Shown: positions 44,897 through 52,937, counted from the stretch's first letter. The stretch: DNA of 64,000 nucleotides from Fibrobacter sp. UWH6 (GCF_900142465.1 NZ_FRAX01000005.1:174783-238782); one strand, 5' to 3'. Notes: generated by a model from the letters alone, not told the origin. Numbers and translations are program-made.

Positions 44897-45484
44897 CTAA
44901 CCGTTTCTTTTCCGTCTCCGTTCTTCGTGCATAAGCTTGATTTCGGCTTCGATTTCTTCCTCACTCATGCCGGCAGTACCATTGCGAAGAGCATTTTCAT
45001 TTGCAGCCTTGAAGGCCGCTAGCAATCCTGTCGGATCGTAAATAGCACCGTTGTCGTTTACCACCAATGGAATAGTTGGATTAATCATGTTCAAAAAAGT
45101 CCTTGGAGTTACTGCAAATTCGCAATCAGGGAAATGCTTTGTATTTCCGGTTACGATGTAAGCACCCTTGTCCTGATTGGCAAAAGCAACATCATAAAAG
45201 ATGACGTCATCCATATCCGGTAAAATCTTCCCGGTCGATGGAATGGAAACCTTGAGCGCATTCTTTAAGATGATTTCAATTACATTTTCTGCTTCTTTGT
45301 GAATAAAGCCAAATTTCGTTCTAAACAAAACTTCTTTATATTCTTCAACGATCGATTCATCAACTATAGGGATAAAAGATTTTTTCAAAATTTCCAACAA
45401 AATCAAATAAGGAACAGATTCTATTTGATTTCTCGCTAAAGCTGCAGATACAAGAACATTGGTGTCTATTACCGCGTAGAGCAT
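44897..45484 (-). CDS. PIN-domain toxin-like protein with antitoxin-like tail
   Basis: A 195-residue protein. Residues 1-140 are a PIN domain of the kind that forms RNase toxins: VIDTNVLVSAAL gives the first acidic residue, and DMDDVIFYDVAFA and YIVTGNTKHFP follow. Residues about 150-195 (DPTGLLAAFKAANENALRNG, GMSEEEIEAEIKLMHEERRR) are an extension that nearly repeats the C-terminus of the neighbouring antitoxin. The start overlaps the antitoxin gene by 16 bases, the normal operon layout. PIN toxins cleave tRNA or mRNA; the substrate is unknown. Confidence 0.8.
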   Translation of the reverse strand: MLYAVIDTNVLVSAALARNQIESVPYLILLEILKKSFIPIVDESIVEEYKEVLFRTKFGFIHKEAENVIEIILKNALKVSIPSTGKILPDMDDVIFYDVAFANQDKGAYIVTGNTKHFPDCEFAVTPRTFLNMINPTIPLVVNDNGAIYDPTGLLAAFKAANENALRNGTAGMSEEEIEAEIKLMHEERRRKRNG

Positions 45485-45792
45485 TTTTTCTTCCTTCTTT
45501 CAGCATGCATCTGCTTGATTTCTTCCTCAATTTCTTCTTCGCTCATGCCTATAGTCCCATTTTTTTGAGCATTAGCATTCAACGCCTGAAGTGAAGACAA
45601 AAGCCCCATTGGATCATCAGCCTCTTTTGACGAAGTGGTTTTGACATCAAAGGGCAATCCTTTTTCAACAAGGGCTCGCTTGAAAAATACACGAATTGCA
45701 GTAGGGATGTCCATGCCGAGACTTTCGAACAATTCTGCGGCCTGGTTTTTCAAATCTTCATCCATTCGAATTTGTAATAACGACGTCGCCAT
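45469..45792 (-). CDS. RelB/DinJ-type antitoxin
   Basis: A 107-residue antitoxin. The N-terminal ribbon-helix-helix (SLLQIRMDEDLKNQAAELFE, GMDIPTAIRVFFKRALVE) binds DNA and autoregulates, as in RelB/DinJ proteins. The C-terminal 50 residues (DPMGLLSSLQALNANAQKNG, GMSEEEIEEEIKQMHAERR) should wrap the toxin but are nearly duplicated at the end of that toxin. GAGGT lies before the ATG at 45792; an earlier in-frame Met lacks such a site. The pairing of a RelB-type antitoxin with a PIN toxin is less common than VapB with VapC. Confidence 0.8.
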   Translation of the reverse strand: MATSLLQIRMDEDLKNQAAELFESLGMDIPTAIRVFFKRALVEKGLPFDVKTTSSKEADDPMGLLSSLQALNANAQKNGTIGMSEEEIEEEIKQMHAERRKKKCSTR

Positions 45793-45971
45793 ATTTAACC
45801 TCATTATAGAATATATGATAATAGCATACATTTGTCAATGTATTGTAATCATAAAGCACTTATTTTTATCGCAGTATAAAAAAGGCAAAAAAAAACGCAC
45901 CTATTCTTAAACCATATTGAAAATTTCTAGTTTTATAAGAGTTGCTTCGCCGCTTAATTAAAAACATCAAC

Positions 45972-46430
45972 ATGCCAAAATTCATACCACCGCTTTTATG
46001 GATGTTCCTCTGTTTTAGCCTGATGGGTTGTCTGCCTCCATCACACCTAATCCGCATTAACGAATCCCTGCCGAAAAATGCAACCATAGAAAAAGAATCC
46101 GTCGTTGTTTATGCACAAAGGGACTGCCCTGGGGATTGTCCTCTAAGCGACAAGGATGTGGAATGGCATAACGCAACGATTTATAAAAATGTAAGGCAAA
46201 TCCAATTTACACGGTACGGGCGAATGACATGCGATCCCGATGAACTTTGGGAAGGATATCGCGGTTACAACTATTATGTAATTTGGTACAGAGAGGGAGT
46301 AGCCCATCGGGGAATACAAGCATATTGCGATGCAGAAAAAAAAGAGTTCGTTGTAAAGAACATTCTTGACAAAACAACGCATGTAACTTTTCTGAAATCA
46401 CGAGATGAATGGGTGGTTGAAGTAAAATGA
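45972..46430 (+). CDS. Lipoprotein of unknown function
   Basis: I do not recognise this 152-residue protein. It has a signal peptide with lipobox FSLMGC, so it is lipid-anchored, and four further cysteines that could form disulfides in the periplasm (RDCPGDCP, MTCDPD, AYCDAEK). The start at 45972 is preferred because the signal peptide begins there; a Met ten codons earlier is also open. It overlaps the next lipoprotein gene by ATGA. The two proteins have similar size and both mention an IVWY/VIWY segment, suggesting they are paralogues. Confidence 0.65.
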   Translation: MPKFIPPLLWMFLCFSLMGCLPPSHLIRINESLPKNATIEKESVVVYAQRDCPGDCPLSDKDVEWHNATIYKNVRQIQFTRYGRMTCDPDELWEGYRGYNYYVIWYREGVAHRGIQAYCDAEKKEFVVKNILDKTTHVTFLKSRDEWVVEVK

Positions 46431-47005
46431 AAGCCTTACTCTTATTAGCACTATTTCTTCTTGCTTCTTGTGGAGGGATCTTCAGCTCAGATTCATCGTC
46501 CTATGTAGATAGGCTACCCCCAAAAATTGAGATTGAGCCGTTTTTTGTTGTAGTCGGTGATTTTCCTGAAGGAGTGTCCCCAAAGGATTTCCAGATTGTC
46601 GCTTACAAAAATACTCCTGTCAAAAGCGTCGTTCCTTACGAATATTATATTGATTATAGATATGCATTAAAAACGGGAGGATTCGACTTTATGAATCCAA
46701 TACCCTCTTACGAAGTTCTTATAGACGAATTCGACCCGGCAACCGAAATCGTGTGGTACAATAAAGGAGTTCCTTACCAAACCTTGAATATCGAATATAC
46801 GATAAAGAAAGGGGATATCGTTTCCTTTAAAGCCTTTTGGAATGGAAAGCAAGAATTGTGCTTAAACAATTATATCGGAACCTCGGTTTCACGAATTTAT
46901 ATTCACATGCCAGACAACCGCCAGCCAGAGAATGAATGGTTTACGATATTTAAAGACAATCCCAAATGCCGAGAAACAGAAAAATATAAATACTTAGATT
47001 TATAA
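46427..47005 (+). CDS. Lipoprotein of unknown function, second of a pair
   Basis: A 192-residue lipoprotein (lipobox LLASCGG) without a recognised domain. It contains EIVWYNKGVPYQTLN, which parallels VIWYREGVAHRGIQ in the preceding protein, so the two are probably distant paralogues that may work together. The reading frame starts within the stop of the previous gene (ATGA overlap), indicating coupled translation. A 42-base hairpin element shared with the far side of the ATPase gene follows 15 bases after the stop. Confidence 0.65.
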   Translation: MKALLLLALFLLASCGGIFSSDSSSYVDRLPPKIEIEPFFVVVGDFPEGVSPKDFQIVAYKNTPVKSVVPYEYYIDYRYALKTGGFDFMNPIPSYEVLIDEFDPATEIVWYNKGVPYQTLNIEYTIKKGDIVSFKAFWNGKQELCLNNYIGTSVSRIYIHMPDNRQPENEWFTIFKDNPKCRETEKYKYLDL

Positions 47006-47019
47006 AAACAGCATTTTCT

Positions 47020-47061
47020 CTACTGAAAACTTTTTCCAAAATAAGTAAAAGTTTTCAGTAG
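47020..47061. repeat. 42-bp hairpin element, left of ATPase gene
   Basis: CTACTGAAAACTTTT, a 12-base loop and AAAAGTTTTCAGTAG: a perfect 15-bp stem. An identical stem with the same loop start (TCCAAAATA) lies at 48365-48406, on the other side of the ATPase gene. Confidence 0.9.
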
Positions 47062-47092
47062 GAATTTTTACTCGTTAAAAGGACATTCCATT

Positions 47093-48355
47093 CTAGGGAT
47101 GTTCTTTTTTGTATTGCAGCCACACATTGTAAGCAGCTTGCGCCTCTGCCAAGGTCGTTGCTTTGGGCGTTACTTCCAAAGATTCCATAACCAAGAAATC
47201 CTTGAGCATGATATGTCTTACTGTACTTGAAGAGTAGTCCACGTCATCATTGGTGATGATGATTTTCTGGAAATCCCCTTCTACGCCATTGAACGCATCA
47301 AATTCCCTTGCGTAGGCCTTTTCCTCGGCGACGCTGTAGGCAACTTGTATCAAGTATCTTTTGTTACCCTTTTGGGCAAGGAAATCAATTTCTTTTCCCT
47401 TGTTGTTGTACACAAACAATTCGTAGCCCATATAGATTAGTTCATTGTAGACAATGTTCTCCAGGTTGTGGGTAATGTCGTAACGACCCGCGGAGGCATG
47501 GATAGAATTGAGGGCAACATCTTCATTGTAGATTTTCTCGTAGAAAGAAAGTTCACGCTTGACCTTGGTGGAGTATTGCGGCAATCCGCAAATGACGTAA
47601 GCCTCCTTTAAATAGGCAAGGTATTTCATAATTGTGTTGACAGAGCACTTATCATGTTCCTGTTTCACGTAATCACGAATCGCCTTGGCCGAGAAAATGC
47701 GACTATTGGAATGCAGTATAAAAGTAACAAGGCTTTCAAAGAGTGAGCGTTTTCTGATGCCGTAGCGGTTTACCAGGTCATTAACGACAATAGTTTCCTT
47801 AAGGTCATTAAGATATAAGTCTTGAGCCTCTTGATTCTTCATATAGAATCGATTCGGGAAACCACCCCAAATCAAGTAATCGGAAATGGGAACCTTTTTC
47901 CTCTTTTCCTTGGCAATCTTTAAAATTTCCTTGTAAACAAAGGGACGAATCCGGAATGAAACATAACGGCCGCTTAGTTCCTTGGTAAATTCGCTTGAAA
48001 GAAGTTTTGAATTTGAACCTGTAATGAATACGGAGCATTGATTCAGACGCAATGTCTTGCACGCAAGTTGCCATCCATCGATGGTTTGCACTTCATCCAG
48101 AAAAACATAGCAAAGCCCGCGTTTTTTCTTTTTCAGAACGTAATCAATCAAGTCATTGCCGTTCTTTATGTCCGGAACATTGACTGCGTTTTCAAAATTA
48201 AGATAAATCAAGTTGGATGACTTGACTGAAATTTCATCCATAACTTGCTTAAGAATCACAGACTTTCCGCAGCGGCGAATCCCTGTGATAATCTTAATCA
48301 AATCAGATTTATAAAAGTCACGAATCGGAACAATGTACTTTTCTCTTAAAATCAC
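47093..48355 (-). CDS. AAA ATPase with DUF4143-type C-terminus (hairpin-flanked)
   Basis: A 420-residue member of the AAA_14/DUF4143 group: Walker A GIRRCGKSVILKQ near residue 26, YVFLDEVQTIDGW as the Walker B block, and a C-terminal nuclease-like core (VYNNKGKEIDFLAQKGNKRY). The gene is bracketed by two copies of a 42-bp hairpin, one starting 10 bases before the ATG and the other ending 32 bases after the stop. This gives it the look of a mobile cassette or an autoregulated unit. The function of the family is not settled. Confidence 0.78.
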   Translation of the reverse strand: MILREKYIVPIRDFYKSDLIKIITGIRRCGKSVILKQVMDEISVKSSNLIYLNFENAVNVPDIKNGNDLIDYVLKKKKRGLCYVFLDEVQTIDGWQLACKTLRLNQCSVFITGSNSKLLSSEFTKELSGRYVSFRIRPFVYKEILKIAKEKRKKVPISDYLIWGGFPNRFYMKNQEAQDLYLNDLKETIVVNDLVNRYGIRKRSLFESLVTFILHSNSRIFSAKAIRDYVKQEHDKCSVNTIMKYLAYLKEAYVICGLPQYSTKVKRELSFYEKIYNEDVALNSIHASAGRYDITHNLENIVYNELIYMGYELFVYNNKGKEIDFLAQKGNKRYLIQVAYSVAEEKAYAREFDAFNGVEGDFQKIIITNDDVDYSSSTVRHIMLKDFLVMESLEVTPKATTLAEAQAAYNVWLQYKKEHP

Positions 48356-48364
48356 TCAAAACCT

Positions 48365-48406
48365 CTACTGAAAACTTTTTCCAAAATATACAAAAGTTTT
48401 CAGTAG
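48365..48406. repeat. 42-bp hairpin element, right of ATPase gene
   Basis: Same 15-bp stem as 47020-47061; only the last bases of the loop differ (ATATAC against ATAAGT). It covers the likely promoter or 5' leader of the ATPase gene. Confidence 0.9.
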
Positions 48407-48472
48407 AATTTCTGCGATCCATTTGACAATCCCTGAATGTATGCCGATATTATAGTCAAGGAGAACGCCACC

Positions 48473-49119
48473 ATGTTTAATGACAGCTCTTTGACAACCA
48501 CATTCTGGTACATATTCCTTTTTATCGCATTTCTTGCTTCCGTTAGCCGCGCCGACCTCGTATCTAATGGAATCGCAGTCAATGAATCATCACAACATCC
48601 CACGGAGTCTTCGGTACGGACTCCGGGAAGACCATCGTAAACGGTTCCTACGTAAGCCTCAGACTAATGGTCCAGTCAAGGCAGGAAGAGGAAATGGTAG
48701 ACCTCGCAATCGTAACCGTACCGGATTCAATACATCTAAAAGCTTGTCAGATTGCCCCTATTTTCGCCAAGGACGGGGAAATCGTCGAAATGTATGGCAA
48801 TGTACCAGGGAAAGGAAAACTGGATAAATACAGAGTCTCCGGACCTGTTTCTGATTACGACTCTCGAATGCCGTTTGATTACGTGTATTCCATCAGCGTA
48901 AAGGGTAAACACGGCATTTCCGGCGGTCCACTCTACTATAATGGTCACATCATCGGAATGAACCTTGCCATGCGTACCGACGAGAATGTCACATATTCAT
49001 ACACATCCGATATTCTGATTGACTACCTTGAACAGGCCAATGTCAAAATCAAGCCCAATACAAAGAACAATAAAAAATGCGTGTACCCAATTATCGGATA
49101 CACACAGAAAAATCAATAG
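48473..49119 (+). pseudogene. Frameshifted trypsin-like serine protease
   Basis: The first frame (from ATG 48473, with AAGGAG upstream) encodes a signal peptide (FWYIFLFIAFLASVSRA) and ends at 48640. The rest of the protein is in another frame from about 48590: TTSHGVFGTD (catalytic His), EEMVDLAIV (Asp) and KHGISGGPLYYNG (Ser with GxSGGP). All three catalytic residues are intact, so a single indel around 48585-48600 has split the gene. It could be a pseudogene, a sequencing error or a programmed slip; no slippery run is visible. Confidence 0.65.
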
Positions 49120-49184
49120 CATAGCAGCATATTAATCTTTTGTGGATTCTTGGAGCCGTAGATTCATTAACATTTTTCCGCAAT

Positions 49185-49604
49185 TTATCTTATAGCCAGC
49201 AGTTCCAAAGTTCTGGAGTCCTTTTCTCCGGAAAAGAATTTCTCAAGGACCTTGCCGAAGACTTCAATTTCAGGCGCCACTTCCATGAACAGAGTCATGC
49301 ACGATTTTAGTTTCAAGTCGTCGGGATACCCCATGACTTCTGTTGCATTGTTATTTTCCAACGCCAGCAACGCCTCTGAAATTTCAACAAGGCGAGTCCT
49401 TAAAACATCATCTGCAATGTAAGCCCTGGCCTCATCCTTCGTCAATCCGTAGTATTTTGCCGTTGGGCTATATCCAAGCTCCTTCAGTTGAGGAAAGATG
49501 TACCAAATCCAATGGCTTTCTTTGCAGCCAGCCTTAATTTCGTTCAACGCAACTGGATAATCGGATTCCTGGGCGTCTTTAAACCTTTGCAAATCAAAAC
49601 TCAT
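49185..49604 (-). CDS. DUF1810 family protein
   Basis: A 139-residue protein of the DUF1810 (YbiA-neighbour) family: RFKDAQESDYPVALNEIKAG, SHWIWYIFPQLKELGYSP, YYGLTKDEARAYIAD and SCMTLFMEVAPE are typical. The biochemical role is not established; family members are small soluble proteins sometimes found with macrodomain or ADP-ribose enzymes. Length is normal for the family. It stands alone between the broken protease gene and the third FISUMP lipoprotein. Confidence 0.85.
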   Translation of the reverse strand: MSFDLQRFKDAQESDYPVALNEIKAGCKESHWIWYIFPQLKELGYSPTAKYYGLTKDEARAYIADDVLRTRLVEISEALLALENNNATEVMGYPDDLKLKSCMTLFMEVAPEIEVFGKVLEKFFSGEKDSRTLELLAIR

Positions 49605-49719
49605 ATTGATAAAACTACTCTACTTTATACAGTTTACCAGGGAGATATCTGGGTTCAATTTTCCCGACGGATAGACATTTGACAATCCCTGCCTCCACCA
49701 AAACTTTCTTGGAGAAGTA

Positions 49720-50547
49720 TCAATCCTTTACACAACGAAGGGAAAGGCCCTCATCCTTCAACAGCGAGCCAAAACCCACTACATCATTGATGTTCTTTTT
49801 CAGAGAGCGGATGAGTGCTTTGGACGGGCTTCCAATGGGAGGCTCGTTTGTATCCTCATTGGCAGTCCAGAAATAGGCGACAGTACCTAAATCCTTGTAT
49901 TCCCTAGACCATTTCTCGCCTGCGGGGAGCGCGCCAAAGCCCAACCCATCATTGCCCGGGCCACCCATTTCGCCGAACACATCATTGTATTCAACCTGCC
50001 AGTCATTGGTGTTAGAACGAAGAAGTGCACCGACATCGGATTGGCTTGCCTTAGCTTCTGTTTTTGCAAAAGCTTCCAGCTCATTCCAGTCATCGACACT
50101 TGCAACATGGAACCCTTCTGGACATGCGCCCTGGACATTTCCTGTCAAGTTCGCGTATTTTTGCTGGTAGGATTTATCGAGGCCCATGGCTGCAGACCAG
50201 CTATACAGACGACCATATTTTTGGCAATTCTTTTCGCGACCATCATAGCACCAGCTTTCTGTAGTGCAGAAATTCATATTCTCAGCAAGCCAAACCTGAT
50301 CGCCAATTTTTACAGTCTTGTACACCTGTCCATCACGGCTATCGCAAATGGAATTTTCGTCAAGAGATAAAGGGCATTCCTTTGCCAATTCCTTGCAAGA
50401 CCCACCATTTGTGTTTCCAGAAGTTGAGCCTCCATTTTCATCGGAAGAAGTTCCCGAATCGGAGCAAGCAACGAAGAACCCCAAAGCCAGAGTCAAAACC
50501 GATTTACTCAGGGTAGAATATTTTTCAAAAAAATTATAGCGTTTCAT
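49720..50547 (-). CDS. FISUMP-domain lipoprotein, not a DGR target
   Basis: A 275-residue lipoprotein (lipobox near FFVACSD) with a short linker and one FISUMP domain: YKTVKIGDQVWLAENMNF, CYDGREKNCQKYGRLYSW, GALPAGEKW and a C-terminal LSLRCVKD. Compared with the two DGR targets the C-terminus shows no resemblance to the template repeat at the DNA level and is not Asn-rich, so it is a constant paralogue. The start at 50547 is chosen because the signal peptide begins there. No clear ribosome site. Confidence 0.8.
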   Translation of the reverse strand: MKRYNFFEKYSTLSKSVLTLALGFFVACSDSGTSSDENGGSTSGNTNGGSCKELAKECPLSLDENSICDSRDGQVYKTVKIGDQVWLAENMNFCTTESWCYDGREKNCQKYGRLYSWSAAMGLDKSYQQKYANLTGNVQGACPEGFHVASVDDWNELEAFAKTEAKASQSDVGALLRSNTNDWQVEYNDVFGEMGGPGNDGLGFGALPAGEKWSREYKDLGTVAYFWTANEDTNEPPIGSPSKALIRSLKKNINDVVGFGSLLKDEGLSLRCVKD

Positions 50548-50590
50548 TCTACTGCAAAAATACCTTTTATTAGAAAAGAAGAAAGATAAC

Positions 50591-50992
50591 TCACCCCATG
50601 GTCCAGTCTTCGATGACAAGGCCATCAATGCGTGAGAATTCCTTCACGTTGTGGGTCACGAGGCAACCACCATTAAAGGCACTTGCCGCAATAAGCAAAT
50701 CGTTGGGACCAATGGGTGCGCCGGCGGTTTCAAGCTGACGCCTGATTTCACCATACGCTGCAGCCTCGGATTTTGAGAAGGGCACGACTTGAAATTCCCG
50801 CAGGAACGAATTGTACAGGGCAATGGTCCTTTCGTAATTGTTGCTTTTCCGCGCGCCATATTCAAGCTCCGCGCAGACAACAGACGGAACCACAATGGAT
50901 GTAGATGGGACTCGTTCAAAATGCTTTCGAATTTCCGGGAACATTCCCTTTACGGCATAGACAATGATGTTTGTGTCCAGGAAGTATTTCAC
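50591..50992 (-). CDS. VapC-like PIN-domain toxin
   Basis: A 133-residue PIN-domain RNase of the VapC type: KYFLDTNIIVYAVKG (first Asp), SVVCAELEYGARKS (Glu), GPNDLLIAASA (Asp pair) and LVTHNVKEFSRI. VapC toxins cleave initiator tRNA or rRNA. Its GTG start overlaps the antitoxin stop (GTGA), as in a coupled antitoxin-toxin pair. The normal length and all acidic residues suggest an active enzyme. Confidence 0.9.
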   Translation of the reverse strand: MKYFLDTNIIVYAVKGMFPEIRKHFERVPSTSIVVPSVVCAELEYGARKSNNYERTIALYNSFLREFQVVPFSKSEAAAYGEIRRQLETAGAPIGPNDLLIAASAFNGGCLVTHNVKEFSRIDGLVIEDWTMG

Positions 50993-51279
50993 AGTTCCTC
51001 CCTGGAAGCATCTAGGGAAGAATCCAATTCTTCGGGTACATCGATGTCCAAGTCCTTACCTGCGCCAAACAAATCCCAGAAGCTGGATGTGTAGGTGCTT
51101 TTGGCGGACTGCGCAATATCCAGATCCAGGGCGCAAGGGTATTTCTGTTCCCGCACGACCTGACGCAGAAACATGTTGATACCGACAGAAAGGTTCATTC
51201 CCAGGGAATCAAAAACCTGTTCCGCCCCCTTCTTGACTTCGGGATCGATCCTAAAGGTGACTGTGGTAGATGCGGACAT
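50989..51279 (-). CDS. RelB/DinJ-family antitoxin partner of VapC-like toxin
   Basis: A 96-residue ribbon-helix-helix antitoxin: TTVTFRIDPEVKKGAEQVFD and GMNLSVGINMFLRQVVRE form the DNA-binding part, and the acidic C-terminus should neutralise the toxin. GGAGGTTGTC stands directly before the ATG at 51279, so I reject the in-frame ATG four codons earlier. As at 45469, a RelB/DinJ-type antitoxin is paired with a PIN toxin. The 270 bases upstream to the first R repeat hold no gene; AT-rich promoter-like sequence lies at 51300-51350. Confidence 0.85.
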   Translation of the reverse strand: MSASTTVTFRIDPEVKKGAEQVFDSLGMNLSVGINMFLRQVVREQKYPCALDLDIAQSAKSTYTSSFWDLFGAGKDLDIDVPEELDSSLDASREEL

Positions 51280-51547
51280 GACAACCTCCATATTACACCC
51301 CCAGAATATAACTCTTTGTATTTACATTTGCAATACATTCAATTAAAATGTATTCACACAAGTGACCACATTTGGCGTAATTAGGCATTCTTACTCCTTT
51401 CGCGCTACAAGCTTCTATTCAGGATTTTATACAAGCGCGATGTTTCGTTAGAAAAGATAGATTTCTATAAGGACAAATTTTGACATTCAAGAAAGATTTT
51501 TTCGGGAGAAACAATTCATTTGAGGGATTGAATCCTTCCAAAGGAAA

Positions 51548-51581
51548 TCTTATAGGGGTTCTTTTTGAACCAGGGGAAAAC
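51548..51581 (+). repeat. Array repeat R1
   Basis: 34 bp of subtype I: TCTTATAGGGGTTC, TTTTT, GAACCAGGGGAAAAC. GGTTC and GAACC pair around the T-run. It truncates the baseplate J-like gene. Leftmost copy seen. Confidence 0.9.
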
Positions 51582-51741
51582 CGAGTAAGTCCACAAGCAT
51601 CCCATCGGGTGCGCTGGGGTCAAGGTTAATGCCAGCGCCAAAGACTTCCACAAAGGCTGTGGCTATGGCCTGGCGTATTTCGCGAAAGCTCTTGATGGAA
51701 ATTCCGGAATTGCTGTCGATTGCGACTGCGCCTATTGCCAT
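51550..51741 (-). pseudogene. Phage baseplate J-like protein, N-terminal fragment
   Basis: A 63-residue frame, of which the first 53 come from phage sequence. IRQAIATAFVEVFGAGINLD and PSAPDGMLVDLLG are the start of a P2 gpJ-like baseplate protein. The gene is cut by repeat R1, which itself encodes the last ten residues and the stop. gpJ is normally about 300 residues. It follows the gp25-like gene by two bases, as in contractile-tail phages (order V-W-J), so this is a prophage or injection-system remnant. Confidence 0.65.
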
Positions 51742-51743
51742 AT

Positions 51744-52094
51744 CTAAAACGCTCCGATGATGTTTTCATCGTCCTTGCTTCGGACGCTGAACTTTCCGGA
51801 AATGTTTCTTCCGTCTGCCTTGATTTCTATGGAGACCACCTCCTTGACGCCATCGACCTTTTCGATCTTCTCGCGGAGTATTTTCTGGGCGACGTCAAGA
51901 TGGTTCATGGGAAGCCCCGCGACCTTTTCAAGCCAGGGAACGCCATGCTCTCGGTTTGTGAACGCTTCGCCTTCTTCCGTCCTTAAAAGACTGTGAACCG
52001 CCTGCTGGACGCGCTTCTGCATACGCGAAATGCGGCAGATATGGTCTCCTTGCAGGAAAATGTCGTGGGAACTGTTGAGGGCCAATTCATTCAT
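51744..52094 (-). CDS. Phage baseplate gp25/W-like protein
   Basis: A 116-residue protein of the T4 gp25/P2 gpW family, a baseplate wedge component: MQKRVQQAVHSLLRTEEGEA, FTNREHGVPWLEKV and IEIKADGRNISGKF. AGGGGGA stands directly before the ATG at 52094. The gene appears intact, but the following J gene is truncated by R1 and the preceding V-like gene survives only as a 3' piece 3.2 kb away (55325-55438). It is probably a relic unless recruited for something else. Confidence 0.7.
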   Translation of the reverse strand: MNELALNSSHDIFLQGDHICRISRMQKRVQQAVHSLLRTEEGEAFTNREHGVPWLEKVAGLPMNHLDVAQKILREKIEKVDGVKEVVSIEIKADGRNISGKFSVRSKDDENIIGAF

Positions 52095-52267
52095 TCCCCC
52101 TAAATTAGGCACGAAAAAGGCGCCCCCCAATGGAGCGCCAAACTATGCCAAAAGAGACCAAAATTTGAGAAAAATTCAAAAAGGACTTGACAATGTTTTT
52201 TTTTGTTTACATTTGGATGGTGGATGAAAAATTACCAAAATAATTACGAAAAATTAGAGGATTGAAT

Positions 52268-52417
52268 ATGGGATTCTTCAAGTTATTAGTCGCCATTGGA
52301 GCTGCCGCATACGGAATTTCCCCGGTAGACATAATTCCCGATGTCGTTCCAGTTGTTGGCTGGGCGGATGATGTGGGGGTGATTTTGACTGCATTAGCTA
52401 TTATAGCGAAAGCGTAG
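52268..52417 (+). CDS. Small DUF1232 (YkvA-like) protein, 49 residues
   Basis: A 49-residue hydrophobic protein too small for most gene callers. YGISPVDIIPDVVPVVGWAD is the DUF1232/YkvA core motif (SPIDLIPD...GxxDD), followed by a second hydrophobic segment. AGAGGA lies upstream of the ATG. DUF1232 proteins are small membrane-associated proteins of unknown role. A TTGACA at 52187 may belong to its promoter. It is followed 21 bases later by the first copy of ncRNA family A. Confidence 0.75.
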   Translation: MGFFKLLVAIGAAAYGISPVDIIPDVVPVVGWADDVGVILTALAIIAKA

Positions 52418-52438
52418 AAAAAAATATATATTAAGGAT

Positions 52439-52582
52439 GAAGAACGTACTGAGTTAGTGGGACGAGGTTATCCACTTGAGCCAACTACTTCTTGAAAGCA
52501 AGTGCCTGTATGCAGGAGTTTACCGCCCTGCCTTACGTTCTTCACTTTATTATAAAAGACGTTCTTGATGGAGCGTCTTTTT
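52439..52582 (+). ncRNA. Structured RNA family A, copy 1
   Basis: Closing stem GAAGAACGTA (52439) with TACGTTCTTC (52534), hairpin AGTGG/CCACT, and hairpin GCAGG/CCTGC with loop AGTTTACCGC. A terminator follows (AAAGACG/CGTCTTT, then T-run). TATATT at 52427 lies six bases before the predicted start. Two close relatives lie at 52945 and 54070. Relative to copies 2 and 3 the last hairpin has changed on both strands (GCAGG/CCTGC against GCAAG/CTTGT), indicating selection on structure. Confidence 0.75.
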
Positions 52583-52655
52583 GTTTTTTTAATGTTTTTT
52601 TTAACGTTAAATGCCTAGCAAACCCGCATTAAACAAGGGTTTCGCTTTCTTTATG

Positions 52656-52689
52656 TTTTATAGGAGCTGTTTTTGAACCTGGATAAATC
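52656..52689 (+). repeat. Array repeat R2
   Basis: 34 bp of subtype II: TTTTATAGGAGCTG, TTTTT, GAACCTGGATAAATC. It abuts the -35 box of ncRNA B copy 1. Confidence 0.85.
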
Positions 52690-52718
52690 TTGATTTTCTC
52701 CAAGGAAAGAGGTATATT
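52690..52718 (+). promoter_or_regulatory. Promoter of ncRNA B copy 1
   Basis: TTGATT at 52690, 17 bases, TATATT at 52713. The predicted start is 52725, exactly the first base of the closing stem. Confidence 0.75.
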
Positions 52719-52724
52719 AGTGGT

Positions 52725-52830
52725 ATAGGATATGCAAGTAAGCGTAAAGTCCGAAACGCTTTGGATTAGCCTTCAGTTGAAGGAGATTCTTATGGTGAGG
52801 TAACGGGCCACCTGCATGTCCTATTTTGTT
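52725..52830 (+). ncRNA. Structured RNA family B, copy 1
   Basis: Closing stem ATAGGATATGCA (52725) with TGCATGTCCTAT (52813), then a T-rich end that makes the whole RNA its own terminator. Inside are AAGCGT/ACGCTT around AAAGTCCGA (52740-52761), CCTTC/GAAGG, and GGTG/CACC around the 11-base loop AGGTAACGGGC (52794-52812). Copy 2 on the other strand (53815-53918) keeps both loops but changes both sides of the stems. No open frame fits. Confidence 0.82.
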
Positions 52831-52862
52831 TTATTTAGGTTGTTTTGATGCTTAGGTAAATC
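52829..52862 (+). repeat. Array repeat R3
   Basis: 34 bp of subtype II: TTTTATTTAGGTTG, TTTTGATGC, TTAGGTAAATC. Identical to R7. Confidence 0.85.
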
Positions 52863-52914
52863 TTAGGGTGATTTTCACCTTTTTGTCGTCAATTTCTGTA
52901 GTGACCATTTGCAT
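52852..52914 (-). CDS. Possible 20-residue peptide, copy 1
   Basis: A frame encoding MQMVTTEIDDKKVKITLRFT that ends inside R3. Copy 2 (53977-54039) has two changes, Thr to Ser and Asp to Glu, both conservative. That is the only hint that it is translated. It could equally be part of the duplicated DNA with no coding role. Confidence 0.25.
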   Translation of the reverse strand: MQMVTTEIDDKKVKITLRFT

Positions 52915-52937
52915 TTCTCTAAGAAAAGAGGTATGTT
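52909..52937 (+). promoter_or_regulatory. Promoter of ncRNA A copy 2
   Basis: TTGCAT at 52909, 17 bases, TATGTT at 52932. The predicted start is 52945, the first base of the RNA's closing stem. The same promoter precedes copy 3 at 54034-54062. Confidence 0.75.
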
